A stretch of DNA of 64,000 bases, taken from positions 1 to 64,000 of the forward strand of contig CADAWC010000020.1 of NCBI GenBank assembly GCA_902791475.1, written 5' to 3'. The notes below the pieces were generated by a model. That model worked only from the letters and a program-made list of their open reading frames with translations. It was not told the origin of the DNA and ran no database searches. Positions 25,639-33,530 of this stretch are shown here, in pieces (the stretch's first letter is position 1; each line of letters opens with the position of its first letter). Made by a program: the position numbers and the translations under genes. This DNA comes from Fibrobacter succinogenes. GTDB lineage: Bacteria > Fibrobacterota > Fibrobacteria > Fibrobacterales > Fibrobacteraceae.

Positions 25639-27225
25639 ATGAATAATTTTACAAAGGCTGCCGCTTGCCTAACAGCCTCTGCGCTATTATCCCTAACATT
25701 TACAGCTTGTACAGATTCTTCATCTGCAAACGATGAACTTTTTGCCAATATTTCATCTAGTTCCGACAATATCGAAAATCCGGAAGAATCATCTTCCTCT
25801 GAAACAGGGAAAACAAAGGATTCCGAATCTTCTTCATCACAAAATCAAATTTCAGAATCTTCCTCGTCTCAAATTCCAGCTTCTTCTTCGAGCGAGGGCG
25901 TCAAGGCTCCGACCGAATCGTTCACCGACACTCGCGACGGCAAGACATATAAACTTACCCAAATCGGCACACAAATATGGATGGCCGAAGACCTGACGTA
26001 TGGCGACTCCAGCCTGTACGTTTCCCAGGACGCCCAAACAATCTGCCCGGAAGGATTCCACCTCCCCTCCTCCGATGAATTCAAGACACTTGTTGCCTAC
26101 GCCGGTGGCGAAGATATCGCCGGCCAGAAACTCAAGAGCACGACCGGTTGGCCGAACTTGCCCGCCTACGACGACTGGAACGGCACCGACGAATTCGGGT
26201 TTAATGCCAAGCCCGTCAAGAGCGGCAACGGAACCGGAACCGACGAAAACTTCTGGACTTCAACGCATGACTTTGGCAACTACAGCACGATAGTCTTCTT
26301 CAAATTCGACCCGCACCCGACCTCAAAAGTCGATTCAACCGCACCGCAGTCCAAATACGGGAACACAGCCCCATACTGCCGAGGTAATAAAAACTCTTCG
26401 GCAACAAGAACGTGCTTCAAAAACGGCGAACCCGACACTAGGCTTTCCGTACGCTGCCTCAGCAACACACTCAAGTGCGGCGGCAAATACATCGACTACA
26501 CTAAACAATTCTGCCAGGATGATGTCGCCTACGATATCTGCTACGGGCACAAATACGATGGCAAAAAATACAACTGCGTGGACGGAGTCATCCGTGACCG
26601 CGCTACCGACTCCGTCTACAAACCTTCGTGGATACTGCTAAACCCCAATAAGAAGTACGGCATATTCCAAGACACCCGCGACGGGCAATACTACAAGACC
26701 GTAGAAATTGACGGTGTCGTCTGGTTTGCCGAAAACCTCAACTACGCCCTCGAAGGCTCCCTCTGCTACGAGAACAACCAATACTACTGCGATATTTACG
26801 GAAGGCTCTACACCCACAAGCAAGCTCTTGCTGAAGGGGATTCTATTCCCTCCGGGCATTGGCAAGGCAACTGCCCTCCAGGTTCACACTTGGCGACCTA
26901 CGAGGAATACTACACCATCTACAAGCAGTACCAATTCAGCAAGGACCTCGTAACCAACTACAGCGTCAATGATTTCGGAGGCGAATACGATCACTTCCTC
27001 AACGAAACCGGTCTAAGCATCTCATTCCCGGGAATCTACCCACCGAGCTACTCTTTCTACGAGCTTGAATGGGACAACCTGAACTTCGACGCCCTCTACA
27101 TCGGTTCCGACTATGACCACAAATATACACGCGACTGGATCGACAGGAACCTTTATCACTTCTTACCAGGGAAGACTGCGGTCAATGACACCCAATACGG
27201 CAGTGTCCGCTGTGTCGTAGACTAA
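25639..27225 (+). CDS. FISUMP-domain lipoprotein (two Fibrobacter major paralogous domains)
   Basis: 528 aa. Lipoprotein signal with lipobox FTAC (Cys24), then a Ser/Glu linker (SSSSETGKTKDSESSSSQ) to about residue 92. Two copies of the Fibrobacter succinogenes major paralogous domain follow. Copy 1 (about 97-275) has DTRDGKTYKLTQIGTQIWMAEDLTY, CPEGFHLPSSDEF and LSVRCL. Copy 2 (about 345-528) has DTRDGQYYKTVEIDGVVWFAENLNY, CPPGSHLATYEEY and GSVRCV. A Cys-rich link (CGGKYIDYTKQFC) lies between. The family is strongly expanded in Fibrobacter and its function is unknown; surface exposure is likely. AAAGGAG precedes the ATG by 8 bp. A terminator follows. Confidence 0.93.
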   Translation: MNNFTKAAACLTASALLSLTFTACTDSSSANDELFANISSSSDNIENPEESSSSETGKTKDSESSSSQNQISESSSSQIPASSSSEGVKAPTESFTDTRDGKTYKLTQIGTQIWMAEDLTYGDSSLYVSQDAQTICPEGFHLPSSDEFKTLVAYAGGEDIAGQKLKSTTGWPNLPAYDDWNGTDEFGFNAKPVKSGNGTGTDENFWTSTHDFGNYSTIVFFKFDPHPTSKVDSTAPQSKYGNTAPYCRGNKNSSATRTCFKNGEPDTRLSVRCLSNTLKCGGKYIDYTKQFCQDDVAYDICYGHKYDGKKYNCVDGVIRDRATDSVYKPSWILLNPNKKYGIFQDTRDGQYYKTVEIDGVVWFAENLNYALEGSLCYENNQYYCDIYGRLYTHKQALAEGDSIPSGHWQGNCPPGSHLATYEEYYTIYKQYQFSKDLVTNYSVNDFGGEYDHFLNETGLSISFPGIYPPSYSFYELEWDNLNFDALYIGSDYDHKYTRDWIDRNLYHFLPGKTAVNDTQYGSVRCVVD

Positions 27226-27247
27226 ATAGATATTGCAAATTCACAAG

Positions 27248-27282
27248 AAAGCTCGACGTGAAAAAGACCGTCGAGCTTTTTT
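27248..27282 (+). terminator. Intrinsic terminator of the FISUMP lipoprotein gene
   Basis: AAAGCTCGACG ... CGTCGAGCTTTTTT, 11-bp stem with a 10-nt loop, 22 bp after the stop. Confidence 0.9.
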
Positions 27283-27290
27283 ATATAAAA

Positions 27291-27320
27291 GAAAAACCGC
27301 AGCGGTTGCTGCGGCTTTTC
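27291..27320 (-). terminator. Terminator of the peptide ABC operon
   Basis: Minus strand: AAAAGCCGCAG CAACCG CTGCGGTTTTTC, about 65 bp after the dppF-like stop. Faces the terminator at 27248-27282. Confidence 0.8.
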
Positions 27321-27330
27321 GAATTGCACT

Positions 27331-27375
27331 AGATCCTTCGACTACGAGGCGACGCCTCTTCGCTCAGGATGACAC
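27331..27375. repeat. Dispersed CCTTCGACTACG...CGCTCAGGATGACA repeat
   Basis: GATCCTTCGACTACGAGGCG followed by ACGCCTCTTCGCTCAGGATG ACAC, between the ABC operon and its terminator. Confidence 0.6.
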
Positions 27376-27382
27376 GCGCCAA

Positions 27383-28192
27383 TTACTTTTTGCTGCGATG
27401 GCTATTCTTGATCCATTCAGTCTTGTGGACTTCCGGAATGTCATCGAGCAAGCGGAGCGTATGCGGTTCGTTCGTGTTGTCGAGCACTTCAGCAGGAGTA
27501 CCCTGGTTCACGATCTTACCATCGTGCATGATGAAGATACGGTCAGAAACGTAGTTTGCAAGACCGATATCGTGGGTCACGAACACCACAGTCATCTTCA
27601 ACTCGTCTTTCAACTTGCGGAGGTAATCGAGGATGTTTGCACGCACGCAGGCGTCCACCATGGAGGTAGCTTCGTCAGCGATAAGGACCTTCGGACGGAG
27701 TGCGAAGATACGAGCGAGAAGCATACGCTGCATCTGACCACCGGAGAGTTCGAACGGATACTTGCCTTCGATATCTGCCGGAGCGACGTTAACGGCCTTG
27801 AGACCTTCGTCAACGCGGCGACGGACTTCTTCCTTGGACGGCTTGTCCTTGAGGATGTTGAGAGCGTCTTCGAGCTGGCTACGGATTGTGAAGAACTGGT
27901 TGAAGCAGCCGAACGGGTCCTGGAAAACGGACTGGACTTCGTTCCAGTGGTTCTTCAGGTTCTTGATTGGCTTGTCGCGATAGAGGAACTGACCGCGAGT
28001 CGGCTGGTAGAGGCCGAGCATGATCTTTGCAAGCACGGACTTACCGCAACCGGAACCACCCACGATGGAGATGAATTCTTCGTCGTAGATGTCAAAGGAA
28101 ACGTCCTTAACAGCAGTCTTCAAGCTCTTGCCGGCACCGAAATCCTTGCTGATGCGCTTGGCAGAAAAAACAATGGGCTTATCACTTTGCAT
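27383..28192 (-). CDS. Peptide ABC importer ATP-binding protein (DppF/OppF-like)
   Basis: 269 aa cytoplasmic ATPase. Walker A GGSGCGKSV, signature LSGGQMQRML, Walker B VLIADEATS, followed by the switch His in FVTHDIGLANYVSDRIFIMHDG. It energises oligopeptide uptake with the DppD-like partner. It overlaps the upstream dppD-like gene by 11 bp and is the last of five genes (binding protein, two permeases, two ATPases). The E after ADE in Walker B is present, so it should hydrolyse ATP. Shorter than E. coli DppF (334 aa): the C-terminal oligopeptide/Cys domain is absent here and present only in the partner. Confidence 0.92.
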   Translation of the reverse strand: MQSDKPIVFSAKRISKDFGAGKSLKTAVKDVSFDIYDEEFISIVGGSGCGKSVLAKIMLGLYQPTRGQFLYRDKPIKNLKNHWNEVQSVFQDPFGCFNQFFTIRSQLEDALNILKDKPSKEEVRRRVDEGLKAVNVAPADIEGKYPFELSGGQMQRMLLARIFALRPKVLIADEATSMVDACVRANILDYLRKLKDELKMTVVFVTHDIGLANYVSDRIFIMHDGKIVNQGTPAEVLDNTNEPHTLRLLDDIPEVHKTEWIKNSHRSKK

Positions 28193-29180
28193 AATCGCAC
28201 CTCACGTCACGATCGCCGACAATGCGGAGATTCTGGGTATTCTTCTTGCAGTCCGGGCATGCCTTGCTGCAACGCGGAGCGAAGCGGCAGCCCACAATCT
28301 TGTTCTTGAGGCTAGGAGGAGCACCTTCGATAGCCACCGGATGACGGCCACGCTGGCTTGCCTCGGTACTGAGCATAGCGCCCATCAAGGCCTGCGTATA
28401 CGGATGACGCGGATCCTTGACGACCTGTTCTGCAGTACCCTTTTCCACGATTTCGCCTGCGTACATGATGGCAATGTTGTCTGCCACATGGTAGAGGAGC
28501 GGAAGTTCGTGGGTAATGAAGATCATCGATTGGAAGATGCCCTTGTCGAGCAAGTCGAAAATCATCTTGATCACTTCCTTCTGCGTGGAAACGTCCAAAG
28601 CAGAAGTCGGTTCGTCAGCAATCACCATCTTCGGGAGAAGAATCGTGGAAATTGCAATCACGCAACGCTGGCGTTCACCTGCAGTGAGGTTGATCGGGAA
28701 GGAATTGAGCACGCGCTTCGTATCCATGCCGATACGGTCGAAGTGAGCGTAAACGCGATCGTAGATCTGCTTGGAATCGAGCTTCTCGCCCGGCTTCAAG
28801 TGAGCCTTGAGCACGTCTGCTGCGATATCCTTAATCTTACGGACCGGGTTCAGAGCGTTGAATGCGCCCTGCGGAATCATGGAAACCTGCTGAGCGAGGA
28901 CATTCGCACGAACATCTTCGACGCTGCGGTTCATGAGGGATTCCATCTTGTCGCCGTTCTTGACGCGAACGTCACCCGTTTCCGGGTAAAGCGGCGGAAT
29001 GCACATACCCATAAGGCCAGAGACGAGCGTGGACTTACCGCAACCCGATTCACCGGCGATACCGAGAATTTCCCCCTGCTTCATGGAGAAGGACACGTCC
29101 GTTACAGCGTGAGTCTTGTCTCCAAAACGGCCGAGGTAATAAAGACCCAAGTGGTCAACTTCAAAAACATTTTCAGACAT
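28182..29180 (-). CDS. Peptide ABC importer ATP-binding protein (DppD/OppD-like)
   Basis: 332 aa. Walker A AGESGCGKSTLVSG, Walker B MVIADEPTSALDV, switch region MIFITHELPLLYHVAD. The ABC signature is LTAGERQR instead of LSGGERQR. The C-terminal oligopeptide domain has CRFAPRCSKACPDC, a four-Cys cluster as in DppD/OppD proteins known to bind an iron-sulfur cluster. It pairs with the 27383-28192 ATPase on the inner face of the membrane. Spaced 10 bp from the upstream permease and overlapping the next gene by 11 bp, so part of a tight operon. Substrate assumed to be peptides, but the family also carries nickel and sugars. Confidence 0.92.
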   Translation of the reverse strand: MSENVFEVDHLGLYYLGRFGDKTHAVTDVSFSMKQGEILGIAGESGCGKSTLVSGLMGMCIPPLYPETGDVRVKNGDKMESLMNRSVEDVRANVLAQQVSMIPQGAFNALNPVRKIKDIAADVLKAHLKPGEKLDSKQIYDRVYAHFDRIGMDTKRVLNSFPINLTAGERQRCVIAISTILLPKMVIADEPTSALDVSTQKEVIKMIFDLLDKGIFQSMIFITHELPLLYHVADNIAIMYAGEIVEKGTAEQVVKDPRHPYTQALMGAMLSTEASQRGRHPVAIEGAPPSLKNKIVGCRFAPRCSKACPDCKKNTQNLRIVGDRDVRCDYAK

Positions 29181-29190
29181 TTTTTACCTC

Positions 29191-30036
29191 TTACTTGCGC
29201 AGGCGCGGGTTGAAGACGCCTTCCATGGAAGTGTTGATCAGGTAGAGAGCAAACACCGTGAGGGTAACGACGATCGTTGCCGGGATGAATGCAATCCAGA
29301 TGGAGTCGGAGAGAGCACCGTTATCCTTAGCCTGGTTCAAGATGATACCGAGGCTGGTGGAATCTACAGGGCCAAGACCGATCATGGAGATGGAAGCTTC
29401 GGAAAGGATTCCGGAGGACACCTGCATGATGAACACCATGAACACGTACGAGAGCAAGTACGGAAGCACATGCTTGATCACAATCGTGAGAGTCGATGCA
29501 CCGTTGAGGCGGGCAAGGGCGATGTGGTCGCGGCTACGGAGAGAAGATGCCTGAGCACGAACGGCACGGGCAGACCAGCTCCAAGCGGTAAGACCGATGA
29601 TGAGACCAATCAAGGTGAGGGAACGGCCATCCTTAACAGCGGAGCTGATAAGAACGAGAATCACGAACTGCGGGATAACGATGAAGATGTTGGTGAGCAT
29701 GTTCAATACTTCATCAACCCAGCCACCGCGGAAACCGCCGAACAGACCGATAAGCACACCAATAGTCGTAGCAATGATACCAGCAACGAAGCCCACGTAG
29801 AGAGAGCTGCGGAGACCGGCAATCAAGAGAGACACGTAGTCACGGCCGAGGTGGTCGGTGCCAAGCCAGTGGGCAGAGCTAGAGCCTGCATACGGGCCAG
29901 CGACGATGTCACGAGCGTGAGTGTCTACGTTGTAGAAAAGAGGTCCAAAGATGGCGACGAGGAGCGTGAGCACGAAGATGGACACGCCAATCACGAACAT
30001 CGGGGACTTGAGAAGGTTTCTTAAAAGCTTACCCAT
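29191..30036 (-). CDS. Peptide ABC importer permease (DppC/OppC-like)
   Basis: 281 aa, usual size. N-terminal TM segment (SPMFVIGVSIFVLTLLVAIFGPLF) followed by HWLGTDHLGRDYVSLLIAGLRSSLYVG, the DppC hallmark. The EAA loop region is EASISMIGLGPVDSTSLGIIL, where the helix contacts the ATPases. Six predicted membrane segments. Lies 2 bp downstream of the dppB-like gene. Forms the channel with DppB. Confidence 0.93.
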   Translation of the reverse strand: MGKLLRNLLKSPMFVIGVSIFVLTLLVAIFGPLFYNVDTHARDIVAGPYAGSSSAHWLGTDHLGRDYVSLLIAGLRSSLYVGFVAGIIATTIGVLIGLFGGFRGGWVDEVLNMLTNIFIVIPQFVILVLISSAVKDGRSLTLIGLIIGLTAWSWSARAVRAQASSLRSRDHIALARLNGASTLTIVIKHVLPYLLSYVFMVFIMQVSSGILSEASISMIGLGPVDSTSLGIILNQAKDNGALSDSIWIAFIPATIVVTLTVFALYLINTSMEGVFNPRLRK

Positions 30037-30038
30037 GA

Positions 30039-31448
30039 TTACTTACCTCCCATCTGGAGACCGGCCTTGACACGCGGGTCAAAGACAGCGATCAAAACGT
30101 CAACTGCAAAGTTTGCAACGAGAACGCAAGTCGAAATCATCAAGGTGCAACCCTGAATCGTTGCGTAGTCGTTCTTCTGAATGGCATTGAGCATAGCCAT
30201 ACCGAGACCCGGATAAGAGAAGATCATTTCGGTAATGAGAGCGCCACCCACCATGGCACCGAGGCTCTGGGCAAGACCAGTGAGCTGCGGGAGCATAGCG
30301 TTGCGGAACACATAGCTAATAATCTTGCCTTCGCGCAGGCCAAGCCACTTAGCATACTTCATGTAGTCTGTACCGAGTTCGTAAATGGACATGGAACGCA
30401 TACCCGTTGCCTGACCAGAAAGAAGAATCGGGAACACAGAGAAGAACGGGAGCACGTAGTACCAGCTGACGCTCTTGATGCAAGCCCAGCTGAACGTGAG
30501 TTCCGGAATGTCCGGGCTGTAAGCGCCCATAGCCGGGAACCAGCCGAGCGTAATGGAGAAGAGGGCCACCAAGAGCATACCGAACACGAAGAACGGCACA
30601 CCGTTTAAGAACATGGCGCACGGGAAGAATACCTTGTCAAAAATGCCGCGCTTGTAAGCAGCGAAGGCACCAAGAAGGTTACCCACAATCCAGCCGAGAA
30701 GAATCGTCGGAGCCTGGATAGCGAGAGTCCACGGGAGGGACTTCTTGATAACGTTCGTCACCGGTTCGTTGTTCTGGTAAGAGAGACCGAGGTCGCCGTG
30801 GAACACCTTGCCGATGTAGCTAAAGAACTGAGAAACTGCAGAAGCAAGCTTCGGATCAGTCTTCATGACCGGCTGATCGACCATGACGGTATCGATGCGT
30901 TCAGCCTGGACCTTTTCCATGACCGGGACCTTTTCGACTGCCGGAGCAGCCTTGGCGACCTTGCCCTTCTTAGCCTTGACCTTCTTAGCCTTCTTAGCTT
31001 TCTTGCCCTTCTTGCCTTTATCTGCGGCAGGAGACTTTTCAACAAAGACCGGGTTGCCAGCTTCATCGAGTTTCTGGCGTTCGACCATCACCGGATTGCC
31101 GGCTTCGTCAACGACCTTCACGACGTTCACGACCGGCTGGCCGTTTGCATCGAGCTTCGGAACCTTCTGCATGATAACGTTGCCGTTAGCATCAGTTTCA
31201 GGTTCATAGATAACGTTACCATTTTCGTCCACTTCGGCCATACCGAAGGAGACGAGGAGTTCTGCCTTTTTCTTCTGAGCTTCAGTCGGAGAAAGGCCCT
31301 TACCGGCTTGACCCATGATGATGTCAACCGGGTTGTTGTCGCCGAGACGCGGCAACGCGAAGTTGAGTGCCACTGCGCAGACGAAGGTCAGCAAGTACCA
31401 GAACGCCTTCTGCAGGACATAACGTAGCATAGGATATTGTTTAAGCAT
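30039..31448 (-). CDS. Peptide ABC importer permease (DppB/OppB-like) with repeat and Lys-rich insertion
   Basis: 469 aa against about 310-340 for the family. TM1 is residues 12-32. The canonical permease resumes near residue 205 (SQFFSYIGKVFHGDLGLSYQNNEPV) and contains the other five TM segments and the EAA-type loop. Between them, residues about 70-198 are an insertion. Five ~14-residue repeats (VDENGNVIYEPE, TDANGNVIMQKVPK, LDANGQPVVNVVKV, VDEAGNPVMVERQK, LDEAGNPVFVEKSP) are followed by a run of about 16 Lys among residues 144-165 and then Val/Glu/Met-rich sequence. By topology this loop should be outside the inner membrane (periplasmic). AAAGGA precedes the ATG. Permease identity is secure; the insertion is unexplained. 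Confidence 0.92.
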   Translation of the reverse strand: MLKQYPMLRYVLQKAFWYLLTFVCAVALNFALPRLGDNNPVDIIMGQAGKGLSPTEAQKKKAELLVSFGMAEVDENGNVIYEPETDANGNVIMQKVPKLDANGQPVVNVVKVVDEAGNPVMVERQKLDEAGNPVFVEKSPAADKGKKGKKAKKAKKVKAKKGKVAKAAPAVEKVPVMEKVQAERIDTVMVDQPVMKTDPKLASAVSQFFSYIGKVFHGDLGLSYQNNEPVTNVIKKSLPWTLAIQAPTILLGWIVGNLLGAFAAYKRGIFDKVFFPCAMFLNGVPFFVFGMLLVALFSITLGWFPAMGAYSPDIPELTFSWACIKSVSWYYVLPFFSVFPILLSGQATGMRSMSIYELGTDYMKYAKWLGLREGKIISYVFRNAMLPQLTGLAQSLGAMVGGALITEMIFSYPGLGMAMLNAIQKNDYATIQGCTLMISTCVLVANFAVDVLIAVFDPRVKAGLQMGGK

Positions 31449-31465
31449 TGGTAGTCCTTTATCCT

Positions 31466-33283
31466 TTATTTAGCGAGCTTCAAATTCCAAAGGGTCTTGG
31501 TACCCGAGGCCACCCACGGAAGCTGAGCAGGAGCATACGGGTTTTCAGCAGTCGGCCAGTTCGTCCAGACGCGGTCGCTGAATTCATAGAACTGTTCCGG
31601 CAAGTAAACCAACGGAATGGACGGCTGGTCTTCCATGAAGATTCGGTTCAATTCGCGGTAAGCAGTTGCGATAGAATCAGCATTCTTCATAAGCGGGATA
31701 GCATTGAGGAGCTTGTCGACTTCCGGACGGAAACCTTCGGTACCCGGCTGGTTGTAACGGCCAATGTTCACGCCTGCCCAGGCACCAAGCGGCTGCCAGT
31801 CGCGGCTTGCCATGATTTCGTTGAAGCGGCTCCACGGAAGAGACGGAGTCACGTCAGCAACAGGCTTGTGCATGATGAGGTCGAAGTTACCGAGACCCAT
31901 GGCCGGCCAGTAAGAACCGCCATCCACGAAGCCTTCACGAATATCGATACCAGCCTTGCGCATACCTTCGACAGCGATGGTCACCATAGCTTCCCAGTCT
32001 GTCCAGCCGTTCGGGCTCGTGATGTACATCGTCGGGATCTTTTCGCCCTTGGCATTTTCCATGTGGTCAAGCGTACCGTCGTCATTCCAGACAGACTTGT
32101 AGCCAGCTTCGGAAAGCATCTGCTTCACCGTTTCGACGCGTTCCTTTTCGTCGGTAATGGTGAGCTTGACACCATACTTCGCAAGGTCTTCATCGTTGAT
32201 GTACTTGCCTTCGAGAGCGGTCGGCATGATGAGGCCCGGCTTGATCTGGTCCGTGTAGTCGGACACAGCGAACTTGCGGAGAGCCATGTAGTCGATAGCG
32301 GTTGCAAGAGCACGGCGGAAGCGCTTGTCGTTAAGCGGCTCCTTCATCGTGTTGATGATGAGCATCGGCATTGCACCCGGCAAGAAATACGGCGGTTCAT
32401 TGAGCCATGTATGTACGCCAGCGCCAGCCTTGCGGTTGATACGCGGGATGTAGCTCTGGGAGGCGTCGAGGTTGCCGCTACGCATAGCGATGGTGTTGTG
32501 TTCGTTGTTCTTGTAAATCGGATGAACGATATACTTCGGAGCAGGGAGCTGACCATTGTGGAGAGCAGCATTGCCCCAGTAGTCGTCACGGCGTTCAAGA
32601 ATAATCTTGTTCGGGTCGGCACTGCGGAGAGCGTACGGACCGGAAACAACCGGATTCTGGTCCATCGGGAGTTTCTTCACTTCGTCCTTGGAGCCAAGCT
32701 TTTCGATAAGCGGTTCGAACACGTGAGCCGGGACAATGCGGATAGCCTGCAACAAGTCAAGAACAGAAAGCGGGTTGTTGCGCTGCTTCTTGTTCACGAG
32801 GAAGGCAATACGTTCCACTGCACCTGCCGGTTCGGATTTAACAGTATCGACGTGGATTGCGGAAATCTGTTCGCTAGTGTTGATGGAACCCATCGTGTAG
32901 ATGAACTTCACGTCACGAGATGTGACCTTTTCACCATCGCTCCACTTTGCGGCCGGGTTCAAGTCAACGACGATAGAATCGTTGTTCCTGCTCACGAGAG
33001 AGCCGAGGAGGGGTTCAATTTCACCCGTCAAGGAGTTGTAGGTGAGAAGCGGTTCGTACATCAAGTTGAAACGACCACTCACAGGCCAGGTTGTCATCCA
33101 GCTTTCTGCAAGGGGGTTGAACGTACCAGGAGCATCATTCTGCTGCCCAGACAAGTAGAGCGTTTCCTGACGCGGCAAGGAACCGCTGGCAAGCTCGTCT
33201 TGCGATGAGCTACCGCACCCAAAAAGTGCGCCAGTTGCCGAAAGCACCAAGGCCGTTCTAGCAATCGATTTCAATCCAATCAT
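31466..33283 (-). CDS. Peptide/nickel-type substrate-binding lipoprotein (SBP family 5)
   Basis: 605 aa. The ATG at 33283 is preferred, with GAGGAC 6 bp upstream and a good lipoprotein signal (MIGLKSIARTALVLSATGALFGC, Cys23). The domain has PLLTYNSLTGEIEPLLGSLV, WSDGEKVTSRDVKFIYTM and FRRALATAIDYMALRKF, typical of family 5 extracellular binding proteins (DppA/OppA). First gene of the five-gene importer operon. In Fibrobacter it would capture short peptides, possibly from fibre-bound protein; specificity is not deducible. Upstream, 33284-33500 is AT-rich. Confidence 0.92.
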   Translation of the reverse strand: MIGLKSIARTALVLSATGALFGCGSSSQDELASGSLPRQETLYLSGQQNDAPGTFNPLAESWMTTWPVSGRFNLMYEPLLTYNSLTGEIEPLLGSLVSRNNDSIVVDLNPAAKWSDGEKVTSRDVKFIYTMGSINTSEQISAIHVDTVKSEPAGAVERIAFLVNKKQRNNPLSVLDLLQAIRIVPAHVFEPLIEKLGSKDEVKKLPMDQNPVVSGPYALRSADPNKIILERRDDYWGNAALHNGQLPAPKYIVHPIYKNNEHNTIAMRSGNLDASQSYIPRINRKAGAGVHTWLNEPPYFLPGAMPMLIINTMKEPLNDKRFRRALATAIDYMALRKFAVSDYTDQIKPGLIMPTALEGKYINDEDLAKYGVKLTITDEKERVETVKQMLSEAGYKSVWNDDGTLDHMENAKGEKIPTMYITSPNGWTDWEAMVTIAVEGMRKAGIDIREGFVDGGSYWPAMGLGNFDLIMHKPVADVTPSLPWSRFNEIMASRDWQPLGAWAGVNIGRYNQPGTEGFRPEVDKLLNAIPLMKNADSIATAYRELNRIFMEDQPSIPLVYLPEQFYEFSDRVWTNWPTAENPYAPAQLPWVASGTKTLWNLKLAK

Positions 33284-33439
33284 TTGAGTCCTCTTAGAAT
33301 AGGGCCTTTGCGGGGCCCCTTTTAATTGAAAATTCAAATCTAATATAGATTATTCCAATTCAAAATTATTTTCGAAAGAAATAAAAAAGCCTTGATGATT
33401 TCTCAAATCCAATTAAGAAATTTTTACATTTATAAATAT

Positions 33440-33528
33440 TTACAAACTAGTTGTTGGTTATTAGTTATTGGTCAATAGTCAATGGCTTTTGGTAATTAAA
33501 GGAGATTCCCGCTCTGGCGGGCACAACA
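33440..33528. repeat. Dispersed intergenic repeats upstream of the peptide-importer operon
   Basis: TTGGTTATTAGTTATTGGTC AATAGTCAATGG tract (33440-33490), followed by a GGAGATTCCCGCTCTGGCGG unit (33501-33527) of the GGAGATTCCCGCTC palindrome family. Confidence 0.6.
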
Positions 33529-33530
33529 AA

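Noticed and set aside
31448..33208. Plus-strand 586-aa frame over the binding-protein gene
   Set aside because: Antisense shadow of a clear SBP family 5 gene with ribosome site and signal peptide.
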